Shown: positions 25,669 through 35,786, numbered from the stretch's first letter. The stretch is DNA of 64,000 nucleotides from Crocinitomicaceae bacterium (GCA_030830785.1 JAURMI010000003.1:124001-188000), one strand, 5' to 3'. The notes: generated from the letters alone by a model not told the origin. Made by a program: numbers and translations.

Positions 25669-26367
25669 ATGAAATCCGGCTTGTTATTGTTTGTTTTTTT
25701 GACCTCATTAATTTGCTATGGCCAAATTGTCAATAAAGACATTAAAAAAACATATCAAACGCGCTATTATTTTGAAACGCAGCGAATGGAAATGTTCAGG
25801 ACCTTGGAACCAAATAATGACTTTCTTCCATGGGCCCTTTCAGAACGTGCTGATGAAATTCCAATAAATATTTGGTCGCAACAAGTTGGTATTTGTATTG
25901 GCCTTGGCCCACACCTTTATTTGGATGCTGGTATGGCTTGGATGCAAAACGGTGAAGCTTACGTTTATCAAGATTCGCAGTCAGACTCTAGCTTTAATTA
26001 TCAAACGCATTACCGTTACATTGGATTACCATTTGAGTTTAAGTCTACCTTTGGTGATAAAATTCAATTCTATCTCGGCACAGGATTGGCTCCAGCTCTT
26101 TACAATGGTTTTAAACAAGATATTCAATGGACAAATTCTCTTGGCGCACAATACGACGATAAAATCGTAATTAACAATACCTTAAGTAGTTTTATTCTTT
26201 TATGGAAATCTAGTTGTGGTTTAGATATACACTTAGACGACTTTTACAACCTAAGGTTAGGGTTGATTTACAGGCAACAACTTAATAATTCATACGGCCC
26301 TTATGAGCATTTTGTACACAAAAGCAAAGGCTGGGGAATAAATCTAGGCTTAAGCAAAAAACTTTAA
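25669..26367 (+). CDS. Predicted outer-membrane beta-barrel protein
   Basis: A 232-residue secreted protein (signal peptide MKSGLLLFVFLTSLICYGQ). The mature part shows alternating hydrophobic and polar strands ending in an aliphatic residue (GWGINLGLSKKL), with turns of the kind seen in 8-strand outer-membrane porin-like proteins. YIGLPFEFKSTFGDKIQFYLGTGLAPALYNGF is typical of the PorT-like or outer-membrane beta-barrel domains of Bacteroidota. Its role is unknown. It may be leaderless, given the -7 element. Confidence 0.7.
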   Translation: MKSGLLLFVFLTSLICYGQIVNKDIKKTYQTRYYFETQRMEMFRTLEPNNDFLPWALSERADEIPINIWSQQVGICIGLGPHLYLDAGMAWMQNGEAYVYQDSQSDSSFNYQTHYRYIGLPFEFKSTFGDKIQFYLGTGLAPALYNGFKQDIQWTNSLGAQYDDKIVINNTLSSFILLWKSSCGLDIHLDDFYNLRLGLIYRQQLNNSYGPYEHFVHKSKGWGINLGLSKKL

Positions 26368-26368
26368 T

Positions 26369-27463
26369 ATGTATTTATACGAAATTTGTCAATATTTAGA
26401 AGCCAAATATCCCTTAAACCTCCAGGAGAGCTATGACAATTCCGGCCTATTATATGGCCATTTGAAGGATGAAATTTTTGGTGCTTTAATAACATTGGAC
26501 TTAACTGAATCAATTGTCGATGAAGCCCTTAGCAATAAATGCAATTTGATAATTGCCCACCATCCTATCATTTTCAATTCAATTAAAAAGTTAAATAGGC
26601 AAACCTACGTAGAACGAATTATTGAAAAATGTATTCAAAAAGGGATTTCGCTTTACGCTATACACACCAATTTGGATAACCATAGTAACGGTGTAAATGC
26701 AAAAATTGCTGAAAAAATAGGACTCAAAAATTGCCGAATTCTTAGGCCCATGAATGGCTTGATTTATAAATTAGAGGTCTATGTGCCTACAACACATTTA
26801 AGTACTGTTGACCAAGCAATTTTAGATGCGGGCGCTGGTCAAATGGGAGCCTACAGTGAATGCCACTTTAGAACACAAGGAATTGGCACTTTTACTCCAA
26901 AAAACGATGCAAAGCCCCATATCGGTACTAAAAATGTTCGAGAAGAGGTTCAAGAATTTAAAGTTGAATACTTGGTAGAAAACCAACGACTAAAACATGT
27001 TTTAGATGCCATGTATAGGTCACACCCATATGAAGAAGTTGCACATTTTATTTTTAACCTTTCCAATACACATACTCAAAGAGGTGCAGGCATGATAGGA
27101 GAATTATCAGAGGCGGTCAATACCGATGTTTTTCTCAATCAAATTAAACAAATATTCAAATGTGGTACGATAAAACATACGGCAATTCATAAAGATAAAA
27201 TTCAAACCGTAGCGCTTTGTGGAGGAGCAGGAAGTTTTTTAGTTTCTGATGCAATTGGTTCAAAAGCAGATATTTATATATCTTCAGATTTCAAATACCA
27301 TGAGTTTTTTGATGCAGATAATAAGATCATCATTGCAGATATAGGACATTACGAAAGTGAACAATTTACCAGTGAACTTTTAGCAGAACAACTTATAGAA
27401 AAATTCCCTAACTTTGCCATCCATTTAACAAAGTTGAATACAAATCCTGTTAATTATCTATAG
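26369..27463 (+). CDS. Nif3-like dinuclear metal centre protein
   Basis: A 364-residue member of the Nif3/YqfO (NIF3-like GTP cyclohydrolase I type 2) family. Metal-binding histidines and acids occur in IIAHHPIIFN (about 64-73), YAIHTNLDN (about 97-105) and GHYESEQFTSELLA (about 327-340). A CutA1-like insertion (about 130-220, ending AMYRSHPYEEVAHFI) separates the halves. The family forms hexameric rings with two metal ions per site; the physiological substrate is not settled. It is followed after three bases by the zinc-ribbon coiled-coil gene, an arrangement conserved in many Bacteroidota as far as I recall. Confidence 0.92.
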   Translation: MYLYEICQYLEAKYPLNLQESYDNSGLLYGHLKDEIFGALITLDLTESIVDEALSNKCNLIIAHHPIIFNSIKKLNRQTYVERIIEKCIQKGISLYAIHTNLDNHSNGVNAKIAEKIGLKNCRILRPMNGLIYKLEVYVPTTHLSTVDQAILDAGAGQMGAYSECHFRTQGIGTFTPKNDAKPHIGTKNVREEVQEFKVEYLVENQRLKHVLDAMYRSHPYEEVAHFIFNLSNTHTQRGAGMIGELSEAVNTDVFLNQIKQIFKCGTIKHTAIHKDKIQTVALCGGAGSFLVSDAIGSKADIYISSDFKYHEFFDADNKIIIADIGHYESEQFTSELLAEQLIEKFPNFAIHLTKLNTNPVNYL

Positions 27464-27466
27464 CCC

Positions 27467-28216
27467 ATGGCAACAGCAACAAAAAAAGAAAGTACGATTG
27501 CAGAAAAATTAGATGCACTTTTTGAACTTCAGAAAATAGATTCCGAAATCGATCGCATTCGCACCATTCGTGGTGAACTTCCTTTAGAAGTGCAAAGTCT
27601 TGAAGATGAAATTATCGGTCTCAATACACGTGTTTCAAAAATAAACGATGAAATCAAAGAAATTGAAACGGAAATAGCAGATCGCAAAATTGCTGTTAAA
27701 GATGCCGAAGCATCGATTGCTAAGTACAAAGAACAACAAAATAATGTTCGAAATAATAGAGAATTTGAATCGCTTTCAAAAGAAATTGAATTTCAAGAAC
27801 TCGAAATTAAATTACACGATAAAAAGACGAAGGAGGCCAAATTAAAAATCGATCTCAAAAAGGAAACACTTGTCGAGGTCGTGGAACGTGTCGAGATTAA
27901 ACAAACAGACCTCGATGGAAAAAAGTCAGAATTAGACGCGATTATTAGTGAAACACAAAAAGACGAGGAGAAACTTTTAAAATCCTCGGATAATGCCAAG
28001 AAGAACATTGAAACCCGTTTGGTTTTTGCATACGAGCGTTTACGAACAAATGCTAAAAATGGTTTATCAGTTGTACAAGTAATGCGTGGTTCATGCGGTG
28101 GATGTTTTAACAAAATTCCGCCTCAGCGTCAACTTGATATTGTGACCAAAAAGAAAATAATTGTTTGCGAACACTGCGGACGTATTCTTGTTCCACAGGA
28201 AGCCACCGAAGCATAA
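27467..28216 (+). CDS. Coiled-coil protein with C4 zinc ribbon
   Basis: A 249-residue protein. Residues about 10-180 form a long coiled-coil rich in Glu, Lys and Ile. The C-terminus (about 200-240) is a four-cysteine zinc ribbon, RGSCGGCFNKIPPQ...IIVCEHCGRILV. It belongs to the zf-RING_7/DUF164 group, whose role (proposed nucleic-acid or tRNA-associated binding) is unproven. It pairs with the Nif3-like gene and is closed by a terminator. Confidence 0.9.
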   Translation: MATATKKESTIAEKLDALFELQKIDSEIDRIRTIRGELPLEVQSLEDEIIGLNTRVSKINDEIKEIETEIADRKIAVKDAEASIAKYKEQQNNVRNNREFESLSKEIEFQELEIKLHDKKTKEAKLKIDLKKETLVEVVERVEIKQTDLDGKKSELDAIISETQKDEEKLLKSSDNAKKNIETRLVFAYERLRTNAKNGLSVVQVMRGSCGGCFNKIPPQRQLDIVTKKKIIVCEHCGRILVPQEATEA

Positions 28217-28237
28217 GATTAAAACAATTCTGAATTT

Positions 28238-28261
28238 AAAAGCTCCTAGAGGAGCTTTTTT
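28238..28261. terminator. Bidirectional terminator between the zinc-ribbon gene and dnaE
   Basis: AAAAGCTCC, loop TAGA, GGAGCTTTTTT. It sits between two convergent genes and has A and T runs on opposite sides. Confidence 0.9.
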
Positions 28262-28264
28262 CTT

Positions 28265-31200
28265 TTAATTAAGTTTGAATTGAATATCGAGTTTAGCAAG
28301 TTCTTTGAATAATTGACTTGATGGCTGGACTTTTACACTTCTAGAAGGTAAAGAAACTTCTATGCCATCTAGTGAATCAAAAATCGTAAAATGCAATTGA
28401 CAATTTCCAAGATTTGCATTAAAAAGATCATTTAATTGTTCTATGAACATTTCATCAAGTTGCTTTGAAGAAAATCGAAGCTTTAGCATTTTGGCACGTT
28501 TCTCTCTTAATTCCTGTAGTAACTCAATCTGACTAACTACGAATTCCGGCAATTGTCTAAACCTAGGAATTTCAATTCTACCTTTTATGGCAACAAAGGT
28601 GCCGGGCTCCATAAAATGTTTAAATTTCAAATAGCTTTCGTTAAAAAGATTGAGTTTAAAGGAATCATGATAATCCTCAATGAATAAGGTGCCAAACATA
28701 TCACCGCGTTTTGTTAATCTGTGTTCCGAATTTGTAATAATTGCAGCGATTAGTAAATCTCTTCCTAAATAAGAATTTAAGTCGTTTAACATAGCCACAG
28801 ACCCAGTACAAAAAGATTCAATTTCAACCTTAAAATCGTCTAGTGGATGACCGGAAATAAAAATTCCGACAACTTCTTTTTCTTTGTTTAATTTATAAAT
28901 TGAGGGCCACTCTTGTGTTTCGGGGTAAGATGGTGCAGGCATATTAATTCCGGTTGCTTCACCAAACATACTTTGCTGGGCCGAATTTTGTTGTTCCTGA
29001 ATACTAGCCCCGTAACGCATTGCCGATTCCAAAAATGTACGACCATTGGCATCCGTGACAAAATATTGAGCCCGGTTCACCTCTTTAAACGAGTCAAAAC
29101 TGCCGGCATATGCCAAACTTTCAAGTGCCCGTTTGTTGCATAAGCGTAAATTAATTCGTGTAGTCAGATCGAATATTGAAGAAAAATCACCATTTTTTCG
29201 TTCGTTAAGTATCGCCTCAACAGGACCACTACCAAGTCCACGTATTGCTCCTAGCCCAAAGCGTATGGCACCTTCATTGTTTACTGAGAATGTGAAACCA
29301 GATTCATTTATATCGGGACCCAATACCTCTATTTCCATCCGACGACATTCCTCCATGAAAAAAGAAACTTGCTTGATATCAGACATATTATTACTGAGTA
29401 CTGAGGCCATGTATTCTGCAGGATAATTGGCCTTTAAGTATGCCGTTTGGTATGCAATCCATGCATAACATGTCGAGTGAGATTTATTAAAAGCATAGGA
29501 GGCAAAAGCTTCCCAATCTTTCCAAATCTTTTGAAGTGTTTCCGTTGGATGCCCTTTTTCACTGGCCCTTTGAATGAAAGTCGGCTTCATCTTATCTAAG
29601 ACTTTTTTATCCTTTTTCCCCATGGCTTTACGCAGGGTATCTGCCTCACCCTTAGTAAAATCAGCCAATTTTTGCGACAAGAGCATTACTTGTTCTTGAT
29701 ATACAGTAATACCGTAAGTTTCTTTTAAATACTCTTCACAATCCTCAAGATCGTATATGATTTGTTCGTCACCATGTTTGCGCTTACAATAAGAGGGGAT
29801 GTATTCCATAGGGCCTGGACGGTAAAGCGCATTCATGGCAATTAAATCAGCAAACTCTGTTGGTCTTAAGTCTTTAAGGTGCTTTTGCATTCCTGGAGAT
29901 TCATACTGAAAAATTCCAACGGTTTCTCCTTTTTGAAAAAGCGCGTAAGTTGTCGCATCGTCAATAGGAAATGCATCAGGATCGAGTTCAATACCCCGAT
30001 TATCTTGTACCAATTTTACTGCATCTTTAATTAGCGTGAGGGTTTTAAGTCCTAAAAAATCCATTTTTAGTAAACCCGCTTGTTCAGCCACTGCGTTATC
30101 ATATTGGGTACAAACCATTTCGGAATCCTTTGCCGTAGCAACTGGAACAAAATTTGTCAAGTCATCAGGAGTGATTATAACACCACAAGCATGAATTCCT
30201 GTATTGCGAACAGAACCTTCTATTTCTTTTGCTTTTTGCAATACACTGGCCTGCAAATCTCTACCATTGAAAATCCGACGTAATTCTTTAGCATTACTTA
30301 TTGCTTCTTGGTTTCGTAATTTATCAATAAGTTCTGGCTCAGGCCAATTAAAAAGATTATTCAAGGATAAATCAGGGACTAATTTTGCCAAACGATCTGC
30401 CTCTGGCAAAGGCAAGTTCATTACACGAGCAGTATCCCTTATAGCCGACTTGGCAGCCATGGTTCCATAGGTAATAATTTGTGCCACTTGATTAGCACCG
30501 TATTTATTAATTACATATTCGATAACACGGCCTCTTCCTTCGTCATCAAAATCGATATCTATATCTGGCATGGAGATACGATCAGGATTCAAAAAACGCT
30601 CAAAGAGTAAATCATATTTAATAGGGTCAACATTAGTAATTCCAGTACAATATGCGACGACCGAACCAGCTGCTGAACCCCTACCCGGGCCAACCCAAAC
30701 GCCCATCTGTCGTGCTGCATTGCAAAAATCCTGTACAATCAAAAAATATCCTGGATAACCTGTTTTTTCAATTGTCGTAAGTTCAAACTCAATACGTTCC
30801 TTGATTTCTTCAGTAAGGAGGTCATATCGCTTTTTGCATCCCTCGTATGTTAAATGCCTTAAAAAAGCATTTTCACCTCGCTTACCACCATCTAGGGCAT
30901 CTTGCTCATCAATAAATTCCTTTGGAATTTCAAAGGCTGGCAACAAAACTTCACGATTCAAAGCATAATGCTCACACTTTGAAATAATTTGCCCAACCGA
31001 TAAAATTGCCTGAGGCAAATCTTCGAATAGTTTAATCATTTCCTCGGAGCTTTTCATATAATATGAATCGTTTTCAAGACCGTACCTAAATCCTCGTCCA
31101 CGCCCTTTGGGTGTCTCGACTAGTTCATTATCCTTTACACAAAGTAAAATATCTTGGGCAAGAGCATCAGACTTTTCAATATAATACGTGTTGTTTGTTG

Positions 31201-32620
31201 CAACGAGTTGAATTCCATGTTTTTGACTCAACTCAACGAGCATGGGATTAAGCGTTTCTTCTTCTTCAAGCCCATGCCGACCAATTTCTAAATAAAAATC
31301 ATCTCCACATTGTTGTTTCCACCAAAGGGTGGCATCTTCCGCTTGCTTTTGGCCAACGCTTAAAAGTAAACTTGGTATTTCTCCTTGTAAATTTCCACTC
31401 AGCACAATGAGGTCATCCTTGAAAGAGCAAAATACTTCTTTATCAATGCGAGGTACATAATACATACCTTGAGTGTAGGCAATAGAGGCAAGCTTTATTA
31501 AATTTTGGTAACCCTTTTTATTTTTAGCTAAACAAACAATTTTATAGCCATTGTCTTGACTTTTTTTATCTAAATGATTTTGGCAGACATTGAATTCACA
31601 TCCTATGATTGGTAAGATTTCTTTTTGGTCGAAAGTTTCGCCTTTTTTAATTGCTTCCGCTCTTGCAGCCTTTATTTTGGCATTATGAGCAGCGGCTTGT
31701 TTTTCGAATTGAAATGCTGCCATCATGTTCCCTGTGTCGGTAAGCGCAACAGCAGGTTGTCCTAAATCAATCGCTTTTTTAATTAAACCTTCAACTTGAG
31801 CTGTAGATTGCAGAATAGAATATTGTGTGTGGTTATGCAAATGAGCAAAAACAATATCCTTGTCCTCAATACTTAATCTTTCAGTAGCTCCTGGGTTTTT
31901 ATCTTGCTGGGGCTTACTGGCTTTTCGAATTTTTTCGCTTTCGGCTTTTAAATTCACGTGTTTAAGACCAATTTTTTGAATTGGATGCGGATTCAAAGTG
32001 CGATAAGATTCAAAATAACCTGGCTCCTGTAGAATTTCTTCCAAAGAGTAATGTTCTTGTCGGAGCAGTTCTAAAAAACATCTGGCGGTCGATTCTACAT
32101 CCGCTGTAGCGTTGTGCGCCTCATCAAATTTTTCGCCAAAGAGAAACTCATGAATTTCAGTGAGCGTCGGCAACTTATATTTCCCTCCCCTTCCACCCGG
32201 TAATTTACAGAGTTGCGCACTTTTTTCAGTACATGTATCTAAAACAGGTTTTGTCAGTGGCATGTCATGGCCAAGTCGAATAAATTCGCTACCCAAGACA
32301 TTGATATCAAATTGCAAGTTATGGCCAACTATAAAATTGGCTTTAAAAAGATCTTTTACAAAATGCTCGAGTACATTTTGTATAGGGATACCATTAGAAT
32401 TTGCCAATTCGGTAGAAATTCCATGCACGCGTTCAGATTCAAATGGAATATTAAAACCATCTGGCCGAATAATAAAATCTTTTTGAGAAATAAGCTCACC
32501 TGCCTCATCATGAAGCTGCCAGGCCAGTTGCACAACACGTGGCCAATTGTCCAAATCACTTATTGGCGCATTGTAATTTCGCGGTAATCCAGTGGTTTCT
32601 GTATCAAAAATGAGGTACAT
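28265..32620 (-). CDS. dnaE: DNA polymerase III alpha subunit fused to a DnaQ-type exonuclease
   Basis: A 1451-residue protein, about 290 longer than E. coli DnaE. Residues 1-190 are a DEDDh proofreading exonuclease with all motifs: FDTETTGL (D6, E8), GHNLQFD (99-105) and HNATAD (169-174). A linker leads to a PHP domain (about 257-500) whose metal ligands are mostly lost: TDTGN replaces TDHGN, LSGN replaces LSGC and ATNNTYY replaces ATNDVHY. The polymerase core has PDIDIDFDDEGRGRVIEYV; the finger and beta-binding regions and a C-terminal OB fold (RGDMFGTLFIEDYHDSFKLNLF) follow. It replicates the chromosome and should proofread in cis. Confidence 0.95.
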   Translation of the reverse strand: MYLIFDTETTGLPRNYNAPISDLDNWPRVVQLAWQLHDEAGELISQKDFIIRPDGFNIPFESERVHGISTELANSNGIPIQNVLEHFVKDLFKANFIVGHNLQFDINVLGSEFIRLGHDMPLTKPVLDTCTEKSAQLCKLPGGRGGKYKLPTLTEIHEFLFGEKFDEAHNATADVESTARCFLELLRQEHYSLEEILQEPGYFESYRTLNPHPIQKIGLKHVNLKAESEKIRKASKPQQDKNPGATERLSIEDKDIVFAHLHNHTQYSILQSTAQVEGLIKKAIDLGQPAVALTDTGNMMAAFQFEKQAAAHNAKIKAARAEAIKKGETFDQKEILPIIGCEFNVCQNHLDKKSQDNGYKIVCLAKNKKGYQNLIKLASIAYTQGMYYVPRIDKEVFCSFKDDLIVLSGNLQGEIPSLLLSVGQKQAEDATLWWKQQCGDDFYLEIGRHGLEEEETLNPMLVELSQKHGIQLVATNNTYYIEKSDALAQDILLCVKDNELVETPKGRGRGFRYGLENDSYYMKSSEEMIKLFEDLPQAILSVGQIISKCEHYALNREVLLPAFEIPKEFIDEQDALDGGKRGENAFLRHLTYEGCKKRYDLLTEEIKERIEFELTTIEKTGYPGYFLIVQDFCNAARQMGVWVGPGRGSAAGSVVAYCTGITNVDPIKYDLLFERFLNPDRISMPDIDIDFDDEGRGRVIEYVINKYGANQVAQIITYGTMAAKSAIRDTARVMNLPLPEADRLAKLVPDLSLNNLFNWPEPELIDKLRNQEAISNAKELRRIFNGRDLQASVLQKAKEIEGSVRNTGIHACGVIITPDDLTNFVPVATAKDSEMVCTQYDNAVAEQAGLLKMDFLGLKTLTLIKDAVKLVQDNRGIELDPDAFPIDDATTYALFQKGETVGIFQYESPGMQKHLKDLRPTEFADLIAMNALYRPGPMEYIPSYCKRKHGDEQIIYDLEDCEEYLKETYGITVYQEQVMLLSQKLADFTKGEADTLRKAMGKKDKKVLDKMKPTFIQRASEKGHPTETLQKIWKDWEAFASYAFNKSHSTCYAWIAYQTAYLKANYPAEYMASVLSNNMSDIKQVSFFMEECRRMEIEVLGPDINESGFTFSVNNEGAIRFGLGAIRGLGSGPVEAILNERKNGDFSSIFDLTTRINLRLCNKRALESLAYAGSFDSFKEVNRAQYFVTDANGRTFLESAMRYGASIQEQQNSAQQSMFGEATGINMPAPSYPETQEWPSIYKLNKEKEVVGIFISGHPLDDFKVEIESFCTGSVAMLNDLNSYLGRDLLIAAIITNSEHRLTKRGDMFGTLFIEDYHDSFKLNLFNESYLKFKHFMEPGTFVAIKGRIEIPRFRQLPEFVVSQIELLQELREKRAKMLKLRFSSKQLDEMFIEQLNDLFNANLGNCQLHFTIFDSLDGIEVSLPSRSVKVQPSSQLFKELAKLDIQFKLN

Positions 32621-32688
32621 GAGGACAATTAAATGGGAACCTTAAATTTAATGATTCTAATGCCGCACAGTTTAATTGTTGAAAACTA

Positions 32689-33537
32689 TTATATGGCTTG
32701 TTCCCAATGAGAATTCAGTAACACAAGCAATTTTCTTGCAATGTTGTTTTGATAGCGTTTTGTCCTATACCCTCCAACCCAATTAATTCCACGAATGGCA
32801 TTGGTTAAAATAATTTCATCTGCTGCCAATAAATGCTGTGGTAGCAATGCACTCTCATAAACTTTAATTCCATTAGCGAGTGCCAAATTGATGATCTGCA
32901 TGCGCATTGTACCGGCCAAACAACCTTCTTCGAGCCCTGGTGTGTATAAAACGCCATTGCTAATAATAAATACATTGCAAGATGATGATTCCAATATTTG
33001 GCCACGAGCGTCGGTGATTAAAAAGTCATCGAGTCCTTTTTGTTTGGCTGCTAGAGCCGCCATAATGTATGGAAGGCCCATTTTTGTTTTATAATTGGAA
33101 AGCGGATTCTTTTGCAATTTGATATCTTGATAGATGTCTATTTCTAGGCCGCGAGCGTTCAATTCAAAATAATTTACTTCATAAGGATAAACCTCAATAT
33201 AGAATAGAGCTTCATTTGCATCTGGTAAATAAGATCCACCACTTATTCGATCCAAAGAAAGCCTACAGCGCCCACCTTGATCGATGGCGGATTTTTCACA
33301 AAGTTCACAAATCTTGGATTCAAAAAAATCTACAGTATAATTAATCGATGGGCGCATGTGGATGGCACGTGCGCCAGCTAAAAGTCTAGTGACATGATTT
33401 TCCAAATTAAGCGGCTTGCCGTTTATAATTCGTATACTCTCAAATACGCCATCACCATATAAATGCGCCCGATTCCCTGCCCAAATCGTTGGCGTTTCAC
33501 TTGAGAGTACAGTACCATTATTGTTTACAAATAGCAT
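32689..33537 (-). CDS. Aminotransferase class IV (aminodeoxychorismate lyase or BCAT-like)
   Basis: A 282-residue fold-type IV PLP enzyme. Key parts are HLYGDGVFESIRIINGKPLNLENHVTRL (about 26-53), the PLP lysine in NYKTKMGLPYIMA (about 150), ILESSSCNVFII (about 180) and GTMRMQIINLA for phosphate binding. The family includes 4-amino-4-deoxychorismate lyase (PabC), branched-chain and D-amino-acid aminotransferases; the size and YGDGVFES start favour PabC-like enzymes, but this is not decisive. It follows the rhomboid gene by 11 bases. It is unrelated to the neighbouring dnaE in function. Confidence 0.88.
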   Translation of the reverse strand: MLFVNNNGTVLSSETPTIWAGNRAHLYGDGVFESIRIINGKPLNLENHVTRLLAGARAIHMRPSINYTVDFFESKICELCEKSAIDQGGRCRLSLDRISGGSYLPDANEALFYIEVYPYEVNYFELNARGLEIDIYQDIKLQKNPLSNYKTKMGLPYIMAALAAKQKGLDDFLITDARGQILESSSCNVFIISNGVLYTPGLEEGCLAGTMRMQIINLALANGIKVYESALLPQHLLAADEIILTNAIRGINWVGGYRTKRYQNNIARKLLVLLNSHWEQAI

Positions 33538-33548
33538 AGTCTTGGCGC

Positions 33549-34157
33549 TTACCTGTCTAACAAAGATGCAAAATATTGCGCATATCCGGGAAGGAAAAAT
33601 AATACAAATAAAATTCCGAAAATTGCACCTGCGATATGAGCATCGTGAGCAATACCAGTATTTCCTTTTCTAAATGCATAGTATTCTATTAACAAATACA
33701 TAGGTCCAAAAATATAAGCAGGGATAGCAATAGGAATAAACATAAGCATTAGCCCTTGAGTAGGATGGGCAGTAACAAAAGCAAAAAGTACTGCTGAAAC
33801 CGCACCTGAAGCACCTAAACTTCGATAGCTAGAATTATCTTGATGTCGGTAAAACGAGTAGAACGTTGCAAACAAACCACCCATAAGATAAAGAACTAAA
33901 AAATAATATATGCCCTTGAAGGGCCCAAATATTTGTTCAAATTCTCCAAAAATATAGTCGCCAATGAAATAAAGTGTAAGCATGTTAAAAATCAAATGAG
34001 ACCAGTCTAAATGAATAAAAATATGTGTCAAAAAGCGATACCACTCACCATGATGCTTTGCCAAAAAAGGGCTAAAGGTCATTCTATCAAGCCAATGAGG
34101 CGCTTGAAAACCTTGCCAAGAAACGATAACTGTTATGAGAATGAGCGCTAAAACCAT
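33549..34157 (-). CDS. Rhomboid-family intramembrane serine protease
   Basis: A 202-residue membrane protein with six predicted transmembrane segments. The catalytic motif GASG holds Ser117, the partner His is in AHDAHIAGA (His174), and the oxyanion-associated HxxxN is HLIFN (54-58). These features indicate an active protease that cleaves substrates within the membrane. The substrate is unknown. It is the first gene of a two-gene unit with the class IV aminotransferase and is divergent from the L,D-transpeptidase gene. Confidence 0.93.
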   Translation of the reverse strand: MVLALILITVIVSWQGFQAPHWLDRMTFSPFLAKHHGEWYRFLTHIFIHLDWSHLIFNMLTLYFIGDYIFGEFEQIFGPFKGIYYFLVLYLMGGLFATFYSFYRHQDNSSYRSLGASGAVSAVLFAFVTAHPTQGLMLMFIPIAIPAYIFGPMYLLIEYYAFRKGNTGIAHDAHIAGAIFGILFVLFFLPGYAQYFASLLDR

Positions 34158-34202
34158 TTAAAATTGCTTCATATTGACTATATTCAACGAAAATAATTAA
34201 TA

Positions 34203-35786
34203 ATGGTATTGAAAACTCAGTATGTAGTATTGTGGTGTGTATTGTTAACTTTTTTTTATGGTTGCCAACTCAAAGGCAAGGATAAAAAAGTAGACTTTCT
34301 CGACAATCCAGAATTGAGTACGCAAAGAAAAATTGCATTGTTACTGCACAGAGGCCACCCCAAACTGCCCATCACATATGATGACCGAATGAAATTATAT
34401 AAATATTATAAAACAACTGATTTCAAACCGTTTTTTATAGATTCATCCCAGGTAGAAGTTCATCAAAATTGGTCAAAAACGATTGAAAAATCAGAATACT
34501 TCGGCATACCCAATAACAGAATTAAATACAACAAAAACAGCCATCATATTATTGAAGAAATTATGCTTACCTATCAGATTGGGGCCATGATTCATGATTT
34601 AGATCATGGTTTTATACGATTGGATACAGCGCTTTACAAAACCCCTATTTGGGAGAAAATACCACAAAATTGGCTAACTGCAAATGCCAATTCAGATTCA
34701 CTATTTTTAAGTAGAGGGCCGCTAGATACAAATTACCGTTATTTTTCGTCACACCTTTATCATTACCGTGATACTGTACGTCTAGATACCCTTACTTATA
34801 AGGTAACAGATGAAAAAAAGGATAAAAAGCGTGCATGGAAAGAAGTTAAATTGGCTTTAAATGGATTGGGACTAATAAATGCCGCGACAGACAGTACAAA
34901 TATTCGTCTGGCATTGAAAAACTATCAGCGTTCAAAAGGTTTAAATCCGGACGGAAAAATAGGGCCAAGTACAATTTTGGCTTTTGCGACCTCAAAACGC
35001 ATTAGTTTTGATCTGGCCATGCTTGAACTCGACAGGTTAAGACAAAAAGAAGAATTGCCTGCAACATTTGTTCAAGTGAACATTCCCTCATTCACATTAA
35101 AGTATATAAATGACAATAAATTATGTGCAACACATCGCGTAATTGTTGGCAAAGTAAATCATCAAACCCCAACCTTAAAATCAAAAATTACTCACATAAT
35201 TAGCTTACCATATTGGAAAGTGCCGAGTTCTATTGCAAAGCATGAAATATTACCAGCACTAAAAAGAAATCCAAACTATTTGGCTAACCAGAATATGAGA
35301 ATTTTCAAATCCAAAGACCAAGAGGTAGATCCGTCAAGTGTCAATTGGAAGAATATTAAAACCAATACCTTCCCATATCAAGTGATTCAAGATCCTGGTC
35401 AAAAAAATAGTCTAGGGCTTGTAAAATTTGTATTTAGTAACAATTTCTCAGTTTATATACACGATACCCCAAGCCGCTCTTTATTTAATCAACAATTCCG
35501 TAGTTTCTCTCATGGTTGTATGCGTGCAGATAAACCAATAGACTTGGCCAAAACCATTTTAGAGTTAGATAAAGTGGGCAATAGAAAAAATCGAGTCGAT
35601 CCCGATTCATTGCAAGTTTTATTAGATGAAGAGGTACATCAACAGATTAGTTTGCAACGTGCTATTCCAGTTTTTGTCACGTATCGATCAGTTATTTGCG
35701 ATCAGAATGGACTATATTTTTATTTAGACCTTTATGAGAAAGAAGCTGCCTATCTAAAGTTATTAGGATCTAGAAATAATGGCTAA
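34203..35786 (+). CDS. L,D-transpeptidase lipoprotein, YcbB/LdtD type
   Basis: A 527-residue envelope enzyme that cross-links or modifies peptidoglycan by 3-3 bonds. The lipobox ends at Cys21 (LLTFFYGC). Residues about 50-200 form the scaffold domain, KNYQRSKGLNPDGKIGPSTILAF (about 239-261) is the peptidoglycan-binding fold, and the YkuD catalytic domain (about 295-460) has SHGCMRADKP with nucleophile Cys439. Use of meso-diaminopimelate is consistent with the MurE signature in this window. A -7-like element near its end could start rpe. Confidence 0.94.
   Translation: MVLKTQYVVLWCVLLTFFYGCQLKGKDKKVDFLDNPELSTQRKIALLLHRGHPKLPITYDDRMKLYKYYKTTDFKPFFIDSSQVEVHQNWSKTIEKSEYFGIPNNRIKYNKNSHHIIEEIMLTYQIGAMIHDLDHGFIRLDTALYKTPIWEKIPQNWLTANANSDSLFLSRGPLDTNYRYFSSHLYHYRDTVRLDTLTYKVTDEKKDKKRAWKEVKLALNGLGLINAATDSTNIRLALKNYQRSKGLNPDGKIGPSTILAFATSKRISFDLAMLELDRLRQKEELPATFVQVNIPSFTLKYINDNKLCATHRVIVGKVNHQTPTLKSKITHIISLPYWKVPSSIAKHEILPALKRNPNYLANQNMRIFKSKDQEVDPSSVNWKNIKTNTFPYQVIQDPGQKNSLGLVKFVFSNNFSVYIHDTPSRSLFNQQFRSFSHGCMRADKPIDLAKTILELDKVGNRKNRVDPDSLQVLLDEEVHQQISLQRAIPVFVTYRSVICDQNGLYFYLDLYEKEAAYLKLLGSRNNG

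Noticed and set aside
28913-32587. Many plus-strand ORFs of 60-110 codons opposite dnaE
   Set aside because: They are antisense shadows of a clearly coding gene and show no recognisable domains or start contexts of their own.
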